This document shows, piece after piece, positions 8,512-19,600 of a stretch of DNA of 32,707 nucleotides. Both the position numbers and the translations under genes were made by a program. Source of the DNA: Syntrophobacteraceae bacterium (GTDB taxonomy: Bacteria; Desulfobacterota; Syntrophobacteria; Syntrophobacterales; Syntrophobacteraceae); contig JALOPI010000043.1 of assembly GCA_025453975.1 (NCBI GenBank), positions 1 to 32,707 on the forward strand. Direction: 5' to 3'. The notes below the pieces were generated by a model, which saw only the letters and a list, made by a program, of their open reading frames with translations, made no database searches and was not told the DNA's origin. How positions within the stretch are numbered: the first letter of the stretch is position 1; each line of letters begins with the position of its first letter.

Positions 8512-11500
8512 TTAAGCCAGGGTCCGCTGCCGCTCCTCCATCCAGGCCTGGAGATCCTGCCGGGCCGCAGCCGCCACCTCTTCCTTCCACTGCAGCAGGG
8601 AAATGCCGAGAAGCGCCCGGAATCGGTCATCCAGCTCCCTCAGCCGCTGCTCCCGGTCGGGTCGCCTGGAGGTCATGAGCTCGTCCAATGGATTCAGCCC
8701 ATGATCCACCACGAACTGCCAGAAATCATCCCAGCCTGGCTCCTCCTCACCCTTCTGGTGCTGCCTGAGCAGGTAGAAGACGGCCCGGGAGTCGATCCTC
8801 CCTCGATACCATTCTTCCTGAATCTCGATCCGCTTTCGATCCAGCTCCTCGATGATCTGGCGAATCCTCTTGTGAAAGGTGGCCATGCGCTCCGCCTCCA
8901 GAAGGTCCGAGAGCCGACGGTACATCTCTTCCTTGATCTGGCCCAGGGCCACCCCCCGGCGGCTCACCACGTCAGCCAGGTCGATCCCGGAAGGGGTTTT
9001 CCCGGCTCCCGGGGCTTCCGCTCCGGGGAGTGCGCGGGATGCGCCATCCGGCGGGACAGGCGGTCGCATCCCCTCGTCCTTGAGAAGGTCCATCCGCACC
9101 TTGTGAAAAGCCCGGTCCACCTCCTGCAGCTCGGCGTGCTGTGCCGCGAACAGACGGGCCGTCACGCTGGCGTAGATCCAGATGCGCTGCTCCCGAAGGC
9201 TTTCACGGCGATTCCACTCGCGCTCCGCCGCGGCGGCCAGGGCGCCCTCGTCGATGCCGCCGAGGTCATAGCCGGCCCGGCGGATATCGTCGAGCACCTC
9301 CTCGAGACTCCCACGCTCCTGATCCTGAAGGAGGACATGGTACCTCACCACCTCGAGCAGCTCGCGATAGGCAGCCGCCACCTGCCGCTTTTCGCCGCGT
9401 CCCATGCCGTCACGGAGCCCTCGATTCACGGGCTCCCGGTCCTTGAGGCCCGAGACCAGCAGCGGGATGCCGAGGGAGGAGCCGGGAACCGGTCTCGGCA
9501 ACGGTCCCTCCTGTAGCCGCTGCTCCGTGAACCGCAGCCACGCGGCCTCGATGACATCGGAGGTCTCCCGGATCTCGCGGAGAAGTGCAGTCAAGGCGTC
9601 CAGGTTCCCCTCCATCTTGGCCACCAGGAAGAGGTAATGGAGCAGTCGATCCCGATCCACGGGCTGGAAGCGATCCAGCAGCCGGTCCAGGAAGGCGGTG
9701 AAGACCGGAAACCGATGGAGCACCGAATCCATGTCATCTGCTTCCACCTCTCCGGAACCGAGGGCCGGAATCCCCAGGGAGACCTGATACTGCCGCTTGC
9801 AGGCGAGGTGATGCAGCAGGTCGCCGCACCACGCATCGATGAGCCCCGGATAGGCCGCGGCGCCGCCCAGGTGGGCCTTGAGCTCCTGCTGGATGCCGGA
9901 TCGGTCGATTCCCCTTCTCACCCGCTCCCTGACCAGCAGCCGGATGATGCCGAGGGGGGGACGCCCCGGGGAACGCTCCCTGAGCTTGGTCTCCAGCCAA
10001 TCCGATTCCATCCGCTCCTGCTGGCGGCGCATCAGGGCGGCGCTCAACAATGACCGCAGGAATGTCGACCTCTCCCGGAGGGATTGATCCCGGGAGCCCA
10101 TGACCAGGGCGCCGGGACCCGATCTTGAAATCGCCGCTGCCACCCGGGCGAATTCCTCCTCAACGATGTCCTGCTCATCGGGCAGCAGTTCTTCCCAGGT
10201 GCAGGAGAGCCCGGGAGAAATGGAGAAGCCCTCCGTCTGGAAGCGCCTCCAGACCTGCTCCAGCCAGAGTTTTCTCTCATCCTCGGGACTCCCGGAGGAT
10301 TCCCCCGGCCCCACCTCGTCGATGCAGGCCTCGAGCAACTGCCTCAGCTGCGTGAAATCGCGGACCGGGAGCCCTTGCCGATGGTCGGCACGGACCTTTC
10401 GCCTGTGCTCAAAATCGGCCTGCTCCTGCCTGATGAGGCGCTCCAGATAGGCTTCGAGCATCTGGACCGGGGCCACATCCGGAGGCAGCAGGGCCGTCCC
10501 CCGCTCCGCCGCTTCCTGCAGCATGCCCGGGACCCGCCCCGCCGCGAGGGATGCCTCCTGGTGCCAGTAAGCGTTCTTGATGATCTTGGAGAAATCCGCC
10601 CAGTCGCGGATGGAAAAATCAGGGAGGTTCATGTCCAGCAGATCCTCGTTCCACCAGTGACTGAACCCGTCCTGAAAACGCTCGAAGCGATGCCGAAGGA
10701 CCAGATCCCGATCGCGCGGCGACAACTGATGGAGAAAAAGCACTTTCCGATAGGCCTCACGCGCTTTCCACGTCGGCTCCTGACTTTGAGCCAGGGGTTG
10801 GCTCTGGCGACGGCGGCGAGCCAGCACCAGCCAGTCACGGCTCTGGACAACCCGCTCCCAATCGGCATCCAGCCGGAAGTCTCCATGATCCACCAAAAGC
10901 TGCCGCTCATCACGCTGCAGCCTCTCGGCCGCTTCATATCCAAGGTAGAGGCAGAGCCCCCGGTAAAGCTCTTCACCGCTTGGAGCCTTGAAGATGCGGG
11001 GCTTGGGACTCTGTCTCTCCCAGAGTGACTTCATTCGCTCGCGGATGAACTGGCGACCCTTCTGCTCGGTAACGGAAAGCACTTTCTCGAAGCTTCTCCT
11101 CTCGGGCGAAGCGCGCCATTTCGCCCGGTCTCGAAGCACATCCAGAGGGTTTCCGCCGCCCCCCGGCACCGTCACCCGCTGGATCTCGCTCAGCTGAAGC
11201 TTCAGCCCCTCCACCTGGTGAGCGGCCAGGTGGACGCAACCGCCGGGGTCCAGCCGGCCAGCGGCCAGGGACATGGCGAAGGCCCGACAACTGCTCCTTC
11301 CACAGGCTCCGCAGTCGATTCGGGGAAGGAGGGAGACAATGGCTTCCAGGTGCTCGCGGGGAATCTCCGCGAAGCGTCCGTTGGAGCTGATGAGCTCGAT
11401 GAGGGAGCCCGGCACCGACTCCGAAAAAAGGGTTCTCGGCGGCGTGTCCACGGAAGCGGCCGAAGATTCCAGATGCGTCCTCAGGCGGTCGAGGCCACCA

Positions 11501-13593
11501 GGCTCATCCAGGACGCCGCCGTGCTCCTCGACCCATCGGTGGACCTCCCATGCCAGGAAGGCCTTCCACTCCGAAGCACTCCGAAGGCACAATCGAAGGT
11601 CGCTCCGGTAAAGGGGACCGGCGAAATCGGCCAGGAACCTCTCCACCCTGCGGCCCGCGCCATCCCGGAGGCTGTGGACCGTGGGAGCCAGCAGTCCGAC
11701 CACGGGCTCCAATTCCTGGCGCCACCCCGGGGACAAGGCGATCCGGTCCATCCCCGCCCATGAACGGCCATAGGCCACCAGGAGCCTGTGGCAGACCGGG
11801 GTGATCTCGTCGATGAGCGACCGATAAATCCTTCCCTTTTCGCCCTGGGAGAGAACAAAACCATCCGTGACTCGGTCGATGACGACAGAGCGTGGACAGA
11901 TCTCCTCGAGATGGTCCTGCACCGCTTCCAGACTGTGCGGAACGGCCCGATGCAGGTCCAGGGACCACCTGGCGGCGGCCTCCGCAACCCAGTCCATGGT
12001 CCGACTTTCCCGGTCGGCCAGCTCCCCCCTGCCCAGCGGAGCCACCCAGGCGGCGGGATCGGGACCGAAACGCTCGATCCAGCCCTGGAACAGCAGGTAC
12101 CGAATGAAATGCCGAAAATCGTGAAGCCCCTGAATGGAATGATCGGCGGCGATGCGCTGCAGGGCCTCCCGCTGCCGGCTGCTTTCGCCGGCAATGAGAC
12201 TGCCCAGGTCGGCCCTGGACTTGAGCTCATAGCCCTTGCGGGGCCTGATGAGATGCTTGACGGCCCCCTCGGGCAGGGCCTTCCTCACCTCCCCCTCCAG
12301 GCCATCGCCTTCGGTCTGCGGCGGCCAGGCTCTTCGGGCGAGAACGAGGGTCGCCGCCGTCCTGACGATGCGGTGCATCAGGCCGGTCTGAGGCAGGGGC
12401 TGCCTTTCAGACAGCACGAAGCTGGCCACGTCCTGCACCGCCTCGCGTATCAGTCTGTGGTACCATCCCTCGACCTGATCGAGGCCGATCAGCCGGTCCC
12501 GCTCCCAATCGCCCGTCAATTGATCGAGAGAGACCAGGAGCCTGAGGGTGGCCTCCTCAAACCGTTGGGACTCTTCAATGGGAACCAGCAGCGCCTCGTA
12601 GGGATCGCGGAAACGCTGATGCTCGATGTTAAAACCTTCAGACTGAAGCTCATCGAGCAGCGCCGACGGATCAGGGAGCCGGGCCTCGCCGACGGTCTTG
12701 TGAAGGACCAGCCTCATGAGGTCCAGCAGGCTGTCGATCTGACGGTTTGCCTGGATCTGGAGAAGCCGCTTCTGCTCTCTCATGTCCAGGGTCTCCATGA
12801 GACACAATTGATGACACCGCAGCAGCACGTAAAGCGCCGGCTGAACGGGCGAGTCCGGGAGGAGGGCGTCCCATGGGGCGCCTTCGAGCTCCATCGCGAT
12901 CTCGCGGCTGAGACGCCCGATGTCTCCCTCGCCTCCATCCGTTTGTCCCATCAGCCGCAGATCCAGCCAGATGAGGACATCCTCGAAATGAGTGATCGCG
13001 GGCCGGTCGCCCCCGGTTCGCAGCACGCGATACCGGTCGAGCCGCTCTTCGTTGTGGACGGGATCCAGGCGATGGTAGCCCTCCACTTCGAGGAAGCATC
13101 TTGTCCATCCCAGGATTTCCCGGGGTGACTTGCGAAAGAACCCGGCTCCCCGAATATGGCTCAATCCCTTGATCCAGGCCGACGGCTGCTCCCCATCCCC
13201 GCTGATTTCACCAGCCGTCCGGTTCCAGCGATCGAAGAAGAGGCAGCGGGCGTAGACTCCGGCATCATAGGCGCCGCTTGTCCCGCACGCCAGCTCCGCG
13301 GCAAACCGGTCATCGAGGATCTGCCTCACCGCTTCTTCCACCCGGGCGGATTCGGCCGGTATCTCGAATACCGAATACAGCTCGAAGAGAATCCGCTCCA
13401 GGACGCCGTCGCGCAACCGCTGAAACTCCAATTCCTTGAGGGCCGTGATGTTGTCGGTCAATCCCGGCTCCATGAGTCTGGGCCGACGGGACAACCCCTT
13501 TATCGGGCCGTCCTCAGCCAGGGGAGGTCTCCAGATGGGAGCCCGGCTCTCAACCTCCCGGTAAATGCGTTCGCGCTGGCTTTCGGTGATCAT
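8512..13593 (-). CDS. Unrecognised 1693-aa helical protein with one [4Fe-4S] motif
   Basis: I do not recognise this protein as a whole. The only clear domain is a small iron-sulfur motif of the Pfam FeS type, known from RnfB and the corrinoid Fe-S protein. It reads DCGACGRSSCRAFA, with ligands Cys761, Cys764, Cys769 and Cys786. The other roughly 1650 residues are predicted by eye to be helical and rich in Arg, Glu and Leu, with few Cys and no membrane segments or signal peptide. A motif of the form two hydrophobics, EG/AG, F/Y, N/S/D, I/L recurs near residues 316 (LQSEGFNIEH), 1119 (FQTEGFSISP) and 1437 (IRRAGYDLGG), which may mark internal repeats. It sits 45 nt after the oxidoreductase gene and 27 nt before the NuoEF-like gene, all on one strand. 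I infer a scaffold carrying one relay cluster between two redox modules. The ribosome-binding site before ATG 13593 is weak. Confidence 0.85.
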   Translation of the reverse strand: MITESQRERIYREVESRAPIWRPPLAEDGPIKGLSRRPRLMEPGLTDNITALKELEFQRLRDGVLERILFELYSVFEIPAESARVEEAVRQILDDRFAAELACGTSGAYDAGVYARCLFFDRWNRTAGEISGDGEQPSAWIKGLSHIRGAGFFRKSPREILGWTRCFLEVEGYHRLDPVHNEERLDRYRVLRTGGDRPAITHFEDVLIWLDLRLMGQTDGGEGDIGRLSREIAMELEGAPWDALLPDSPVQPALYVLLRCHQLCLMETLDMREQKRLLQIQANRQIDSLLDLMRLVLHKTVGEARLPDPSALLDELQSEGFNIEHQRFRDPYEALLVPIEESQRFEEATLRLLVSLDQLTGDWERDRLIGLDQVEGWYHRLIREAVQDVASFVLSERQPLPQTGLMHRIVRTAATLVLARRAWPPQTEGDGLEGEVRKALPEGAVKHLIRPRKGYELKSRADLGSLIAGESSRQREALQRIAADHSIQGLHDFRHFIRYLLFQGWIERFGPDPAAWVAPLGRGELADRESRTMDWVAEAAARWSLDLHRAVPHSLEAVQDHLEEICPRSVVIDRVTDGFVLSQGEKGRIYRSLIDEITPVCHRLLVAYGRSWAGMDRIALSPGWRQELEPVVGLLAPTVHSLRDGAGRRVERFLADFAGPLYRSDLRLCLRSASEWKAFLAWEVHRWVEEHGGVLDEPGGLDRLRTHLESSAASVDTPPRTLFSESVPGSLIELISSNGRFAEIPREHLEAIVSLLPRIDCGACGRSSCRAFAMSLAAGRLDPGGCVHLAAHQVEGLKLQLSEIQRVTVPGGGGNPLDVLRDRAKWRASPERRSFEKVLSVTEQKGRQFIRERMKSLWERQSPKPRIFKAPSGEELYRGLCLYLGYEAAERLQRDERQLLVDHGDFRLDADWERVVQSRDWLVLARRRRQSQPLAQSQEPTWKAREAYRKVLFLHQLSPRDRDLVLRHRFERFQDGFSHWWNEDLLDMNLPDFSIRDWADFSKIIKNAYWHQEASLAAGRVPGMLQEAAERGTALLPPDVAPVQMLEAYLERLIRQEQADFEHRRKVRADHRQGLPVRDFTQLRQLLEACIDEVGPGESSGSPEDERKLWLEQVWRRFQTEGFSISPGLSCTWEELLPDEQDIVEEEFARVAAAISRSGPGALVMGSRDQSLRERSTFLRSLLSAALMRRQQERMESDWLETKLRERSPGRPPLGIIRLLVRERVRRGIDRSGIQQELKAHLGGAAAYPGLIDAWCGDLLHHLACKRQYQVSLGIPALGSGEVEADDMDSVLHRFPVFTAFLDRLLDRFQPVDRDRLLHYLFLVAKMEGNLDALTALLREIRETSDVIEAAWLRFTEQRLQEGPLPRPVPGSSLGIPLLVSGLKDREPVNRGLRDGMGRGEKRQVAAAYRELLEVVRYHVLLQDQERGSLEEVLDDIRRAGYDLGGIDEGALAAAAEREWNRRESLREQRIWIYASVTARLFAAQHAELQEVDRAFHKVRMDLLKDEGMRPPVPPDGASRALPGAEAPGAGKTPSGIDLADVVSRRGVALGQIKEEMYRRLSDLLEAERMATFHKRIRQIIEELDRKRIEIQEEWYRGRIDSRAVFYLLRQHQKGEEEPGWDDFWQFVVDHGLNPLDELMTSRRPDREQRLRELDDRFRALLGISLLQWKEEVAAAARQDLQAWMEERQRTLA

Positions 13594-13638
13594 GGGCGTC
13601 GCTCGCTTTCTGCTGCGGGAAAAGTTTCTGGTTTTTAG

Positions 13639-16600
13639 TTAAAAGCCCGCCTCGCGCAGCAGCTCCGGAATCAGCCAGTTTCTGAAAAACTCCAGGATGA
13701 TCACGGGGTGCCTGGCTCCGTCGGTCAGGCATCGGCTCACGAGATACCGCTCGAGCTCCTCCATGACGGCAGTTTGCATCTGATCAGGCGGCAGATCCGC
13801 CAGGGCCGGTTTCAACTCGCGGACAAGGGTCGTCAAGAGGCTCCGCCGGGGACCCGTGAAGAGGCTTCTGAGCTCCGGCACATGGTGCTGACCGAGCACC
13901 TCCCACTGGAGGCTGCGATCGATGGCATCGCGGTAACAACACTGGTAGTCCCACAACACCCGCTCGGCTTCATCGGGAGGCATGCGCTCCTCCAGCCCGA
14001 AAAGCCTGGACCCCCGATCCTGCCGCAGTCTCTCGAGCAGCACCTTTTCATAGTCCTCGGGATTGAAGCAGAGGGGCTTCTCTCCCTGGAGGCGAACGAG
14101 GTCGGCGAGAATCGACTCGATGCGCTCCACTTCGGCAGGATCGAATGGTACGGGCTCCGTCAACGGTGGCTCCTGAATTTCGACGGCTGGAGACAAATCC
14201 TTTCCAGGTCCGCAAGCCGACTCGGGATCCATCGGTGCCGCGCCTGGAGCCGGGGCGGACGTCTGAACCGACACACCCCACTGCTCCAGCAGGCGGGGCG
14301 TCAAAGGCAGCGGACTCCTCAGCCCCTTGAGCCCCTGCTTCGCGAGCTCGCGGTCCCCGGGGTCCTGGCTGTAAACCATCAGCAAGGCGGCATGGCGCCA
14401 GCTCGCATGCGATGTCTTCAACGCCTCGCGGGCCAGCCCCAGCTCCACGTGGATCACGATCTGCTGCAGGAGCGAGGTCTCGCGAAGCACTTCCCTTGGA
14501 GCCACAAACTCCACACGGTGGAAGTGGCTGAGAACAGACGAATAATCCCGGACCAGCAGCCGGCGAGCCAGGGAATCCAACCGCTGAGCATACTCGACGC
14601 CTTCGGCCTCGAGGGGTCGCAGACGGCGCGGGACGCGCGTATGACGGTTCGTGCCGCGCAGGTCGAGGGCTGCGGCCTCCTCCAGGAGAGCCTTGAGCAC
14701 GGGGTCGTCCACGAGCCATCCGGCCACCAATGGCCCCTCCCATTCCTCCAGGGGCGAAAAGAGCAGGTGCGTCGAGAGCAGGATCTCCTTCATTTCGCGC
14801 ACCGTGATCTCCCGTCCTCCCAGTCCCCCCACCAGCGTCCGGAGGGACCTGGAGCTCCGATCGCCGTCGCGGAGCAGAAAACGCCCCAGGGTGGCCATGA
14901 CCCGGCTGGCCAGGGGAGGGACCGACCCGAAGCTGTTGGAGCGATCCAGCACGACGATGCGGCGGGCCTGCTCCAGCCAGGGAGCCAGGTGCTCCTCGGG
15001 GAACGGGTTGAAGAGCCGCACCGAAAGGCACGCCATGCCGCTCCACCCCGTCTCCTCCAGCTCCCGCAAAGCTTCGACGGCATTGGGAACCAGTGAGCCC
15101 TGCAGGATCATGACGGTCTCGAAAAAGGGATTCCGACCCCTGGACTCCACTGCCGGGCAGGTCCCGGGGACGGCGGATTCCCCGACCGCGACGGGTACGG
15201 CGGCGAGACCTGTCGACGCACCCTGGCATGCGGCCTCGAGGGGCTCGATCCTCAGGCCCGTCAGCTCCTCGACCGCCCGGACAGCGTAAGGGTAGACCCG
15301 CACCGCGGCTTCGTGGGCCTTCTCGAGCTCCGACTGCGTCTCCTGGTAGACCGCGGAGGTCCCGCTCGGTCCGTGGACGATGATGTCTCCCTGCCGGTTG
15401 ATCAACTTGTGCTCGAGAAAGTCAAATCCTTCCAGGGTCTTCCGCAGCCAGCCCCTCACGCGGTCATCGGACGGGACCTTCACGAGACCGATCTTGTGGG
15501 TGTCCGTGATGCCCCCGATGCCGACCACCACGGGCAGCCTGGCGAAGTGAGTCAGCAGCCGCGCCAGGTAGAGGGTCGCCACGTATTCCTGGATGGATTT
15601 GGGAGCCAGCATGATGCCGCCGTCGTCCCGGAAGCTCATGAAGTCCGTGTGGCTTTCCTCGATATTGAGATTTGGAGCGGCCAGGGCGCGCTTGGTGATG
15701 AGAAAGAGCCCCTCCAGCCTGGCCCCCACGAACTGGGGAATGATTTCGGTGAACAGGCGCCATCCCTGGGAAGCGGTGAAGGTCACCGGCAGAAAGCCCC
15801 CGGCCCGGGCCACTCCGATGAGCTTCTCGGCGGCGACCTTCTCGGAGGGATTGACCTCGTCCACCACGATGTAAGGATGCCCGTTGGCGTAGGCGTCAGC
15901 CATGGCATAAAACGGATTGCCCGCGGGGGTGATGGGGAAGCCGATGTAGAAAAGCGGGTGCTCGGGAATGGCCACCTGGCTGAGGACCATGCCGGCGATG
16001 GTACCGCCCATGATCATGAGCGAGTCTCCAGGATCCTCTCCCGCCCCCTCCACTGCAGCCGGATTGGCGCGGACGGCGTCATCGGTCTCGGAAGCCGGCT
16101 CTTCCCGAAGGACACGGCAGGATTCCTCGATGGGCGGCCCGCAGAGATCGCGGGCGCGCTCCATGGCCCGGTAGTAATGCTGGAGCAGCCTGGGATTCCG
16201 GAGCACCGCCTCGGGAAAGCCCTGGCTGAGGATCTTCAGGTCGGCTTCCCAGTCGAAGGGGAAGCCCAGCGCCACGAGGGCCTGAAACATGGGCCCCACA
16301 GCCACCAGGTTCGAGACGACGTTGGTGGCTCCGGTCACCTCCTGCATGATGCCGTCCATGTCGACGTTGATGACCCGCGCGGTCACCATGGCAGCCATCT
16401 TATCGACCTGGCGGACCTGGTCCGGATTCAGCTGGGGCAATGGCCTGGACCAGACGCTGCTCGCGATGCGCTCCCTGAGGCCCCTCAGGGTGGCGACGCT
16501 CCGGGATGCATCCGACAGGTCCGCCGCCTCCCCGGCATCGAAACGGTCAAGGGGGCTGCCGCAGGCCTTTCGCGCCTCCCGCAGGGGCACGACGAGCCGG

Positions 16601-19600
16601 CGGATGTCTTCCGGCACCTGGGCCATGAGCTCCCGCCAGAGGGCCTCACCCGAAGCCGCGTGGTTGATGATGAGGAAACCGCCCGGCCGCAGCTGACCGA
16701 AAAAGAGGTCCGGCTGGCGCTTCATTTCCTCGAAGTTGGTCACGGCCAGGATCGCAACGGGGAGGCTGAACATGGCGTCCTTGCGCTGCAGGGGCCGGGA
16801 ATCCACGAAAGTGGCCGAAAGAACCGGAGTCCCCCGCTTGGAGGAGCCGAACTGCCAGGCCATTCCGGCCCAGGCTCCCCTGGCGGTGAAGAAATTGGCA
16901 AAGATGCGGTTGATGGCAATGCCCCGATCTCCCGCAAGGCTCGCCACCCCGACGGTGAAAGGCCCGAAGGCCGCAACGCGGGCCCGCAGGTCCGCCCGCT
17001 CCCGGGCTGCCGCCACCGCATGCCTCACCCTGATGACGCCGCCCGTCTCCAGGAACTCCTTGCGAAGCTGCAGTGAGAGCCTGTGCTGCTGAAGCTCGGT
17101 GAGCTCCCCGAGCACCCGCTCCTCCAGGATGCGGTCCAGAAGCTCCGTGAGCTGCCGCCTTCCGGATTCACCCGTACCTGGGCCGTCCATCCCTCCTCGA
17201 GGAAAGAGCTCGGCCTCGACGGGATCCGCGGCCATCAGCGGCTCGGCTATCGCCTGGAGCCTGCGCACCTGCTGCCCAAGCTCCTTCTGAAGGTCCCCGA
17301 TCCTGGCCAGAAGCTCCTGAACGTTCCCATCCAGGGACTCCAGCTCCCCGGTGACCGGATGGAGCAGAGACTCCAAACGCTCGGCGGCCTGGGCGAACCG
17401 GGACAGGTGGCCGCTCTCATCCCCCGTCACCTGGTCGCGGGCTCCGGCGTAACGCTCGAGCTCCTCGGACCCCACCAGGCGTCGCACCATTTCATGCTCG
17501 AGAGTCACCGCCAACTGGGGCTTCCATTCGCCTTCGGCATTGAAGAGCATGGCATGGGGGAACTGCTCGAGCCGATGGCGATAGTGCAACCGTGAGGCCT
17601 GGAGCTCCTCCAGGAACGCTTGCACCTTCTTCTCGGCCCGCCGGACCAGTTGATCCTCGAGATCGATCTGCCAGTTCATCTGGTCCCGAAAGCTCTCGAG
17701 CTGCGTGATCAGGAAGCGAGCGACCAGATTCCGGGGCTCCCATCCGCCGGTCTGAGGGTTCCGCCGGAGAAGAGCCTTGTATCGTGGATCGCGCTCCAGC
17801 CAGGTGATGATGGGCCTCGGCGTGCGCCGCCACTCTTCCCAGGGCTTATCCCGGTCATCGGGATGATACGGTCCGATCCGTTTGCGGAAGCGCCCGACAA
17901 ACACCAGCTCGGGAAGCATCCCGGCGTGAGCCATGATCTCGGCCAGGTCGTCGGGGTCGTCCCCGAAGAATTTCCCCGTCTCCGGGCACGGCGTCACATC
18001 CCATCGTATGGCCGACTGTCCCAGCTGGTCCGCCCGATGCCAGAGCTCCTGCATGGCCACCCGGTTGGCGCTGTGGCCGCAGCCCACCAGGATGTTCGGG
18101 AGCTCCGCGGCGAGATTGATGAGGGTCCACTGGACATTCTGGTTCCCCATGAGAAACTTGCCGATGGGCGTGGTGAGGGTTCCCATGCCGAGCATCGACG
18201 TGGCCGAGCTCTCCCCGCCCGTGTTGGAATAGACCTGGGTGTCGGTGATGACGATGAAGTGGAGCACGTTGGGATGTCGGCGCCGGATCAGGGTGGACTG
18301 CTGCCGAAGCGCGTTCAGCCACGCCGGAAGCCCGATGACCGCCCCCCCGTCGCCGCCCTGGCTCACCACGTAGCGTCGGGATTTGGGCAGATGCCCCCGG
18401 CGCACGGAATGGTCCTGGGACATGGCGATGGCCTCGCCGAAGGCAAAGCCGCCGCCGAACACGGTTCTGCCTCCGGGAACCTTCTGGGCCACCTCTCCAA
18501 CCTTGTTCAGGGTCTCCGACATGCACCCGGTTTCCAGGGTGAAGGACACCTGGGGCACTTCTCCCCGGGCCAGGCTCATGGCGATGGCCATGGTGACCGG
18601 GATCGCCATGACCTGGAGCTCCGCGCAGGTGGGACAGGCCGTATGACCGCTCGCCAGGGCCATGCCCCGATAGCGGGCGTGGATCAGCCGATGATTCCGC
18701 GGTATGTCCTCGAGGAGGGTCCTGGCAAATCGGGCCTCGGCTTCCATGAGCCCGGGATGATCGAGGAACACCCCCTCCAGGTCCTCGTTGAGATCGGCCA
18801 GGAGAGGGCTCCGTCCCATGGGCAGCGCCTGCTTCACGTGGGGGACGAGAATATGGGCGTGCCGTCCCGTTTCATCCAGGATGCGCTGCTGCAGGCCGGT
18901 GGGCAGCCCCTCCTCGCGGGGGGCCAGGAAAAGATCCACTTCCCGCCGGTCCCAAAGCTCCAAAAGAGAGTCCCTCCGGTACCTCCCCAGGGATTCGAAG
19001 AGGCGAGCCACCTCGCTCGATGCCGTTCTCTCCGAGGAAGCGGCGAGACTCTGCCAGTCGAGGACCATCGAAACCTCCAGGCCGTGCCTCAGGGCCGCGG
19101 CCGCCAGGTCCATTTCGACTTCCCCAGTCTCTGTCTGAAGGACCACCGCGGCCCGAACCCGCTCCCGGATGATCACCCGCGCTCCGTTCCCGGCTGCATC
19201 ATCAAGCACGCTCACCGTCAGCGCCCGTCTGCCGGCCTCTCCATCCCACCCCTGAAATGTGAGGCCGATCTGCCGGCTGATGCCCCCGGGAAGCCCCAGC
19301 CCCTCCGGCTGCGGCATGACTTCTCGCTGACTGTAGCAGAAACCGTTGTCAGGATTCTGTCGCGCCCGCTCCAGAAATGCCAGGAAGCTCCCGGCCGTCT
19401 CACCATGGAGGGCTACGCTGCTCCCGGCTTCCTGGATCCGGACCGGGGGATCATGACCTTCCTCGACCGCTCGCTTGGGATGGGCCTGCAGGAGAGCGCA
19501 GCGCTTCAGGCAAAGACCGCAAGTGGTGCAGTAGTCTTCCGCGGGTCCGAGCAGCCGCGCCCCCTCCTGGCTCACCATGGCCACCATCTCACTGCAGCTG

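Noticed and set aside
6775..9516. 913-codon open frame on the plus strand
   Set aside because: It runs antisense across the NuoEF-like gene and the 1693-aa gene, lacks any domain motif and is Pro/Arg/His/Leu-rich in the way GC-rich antisense frames are. The minus-strand genes have clear motifs.
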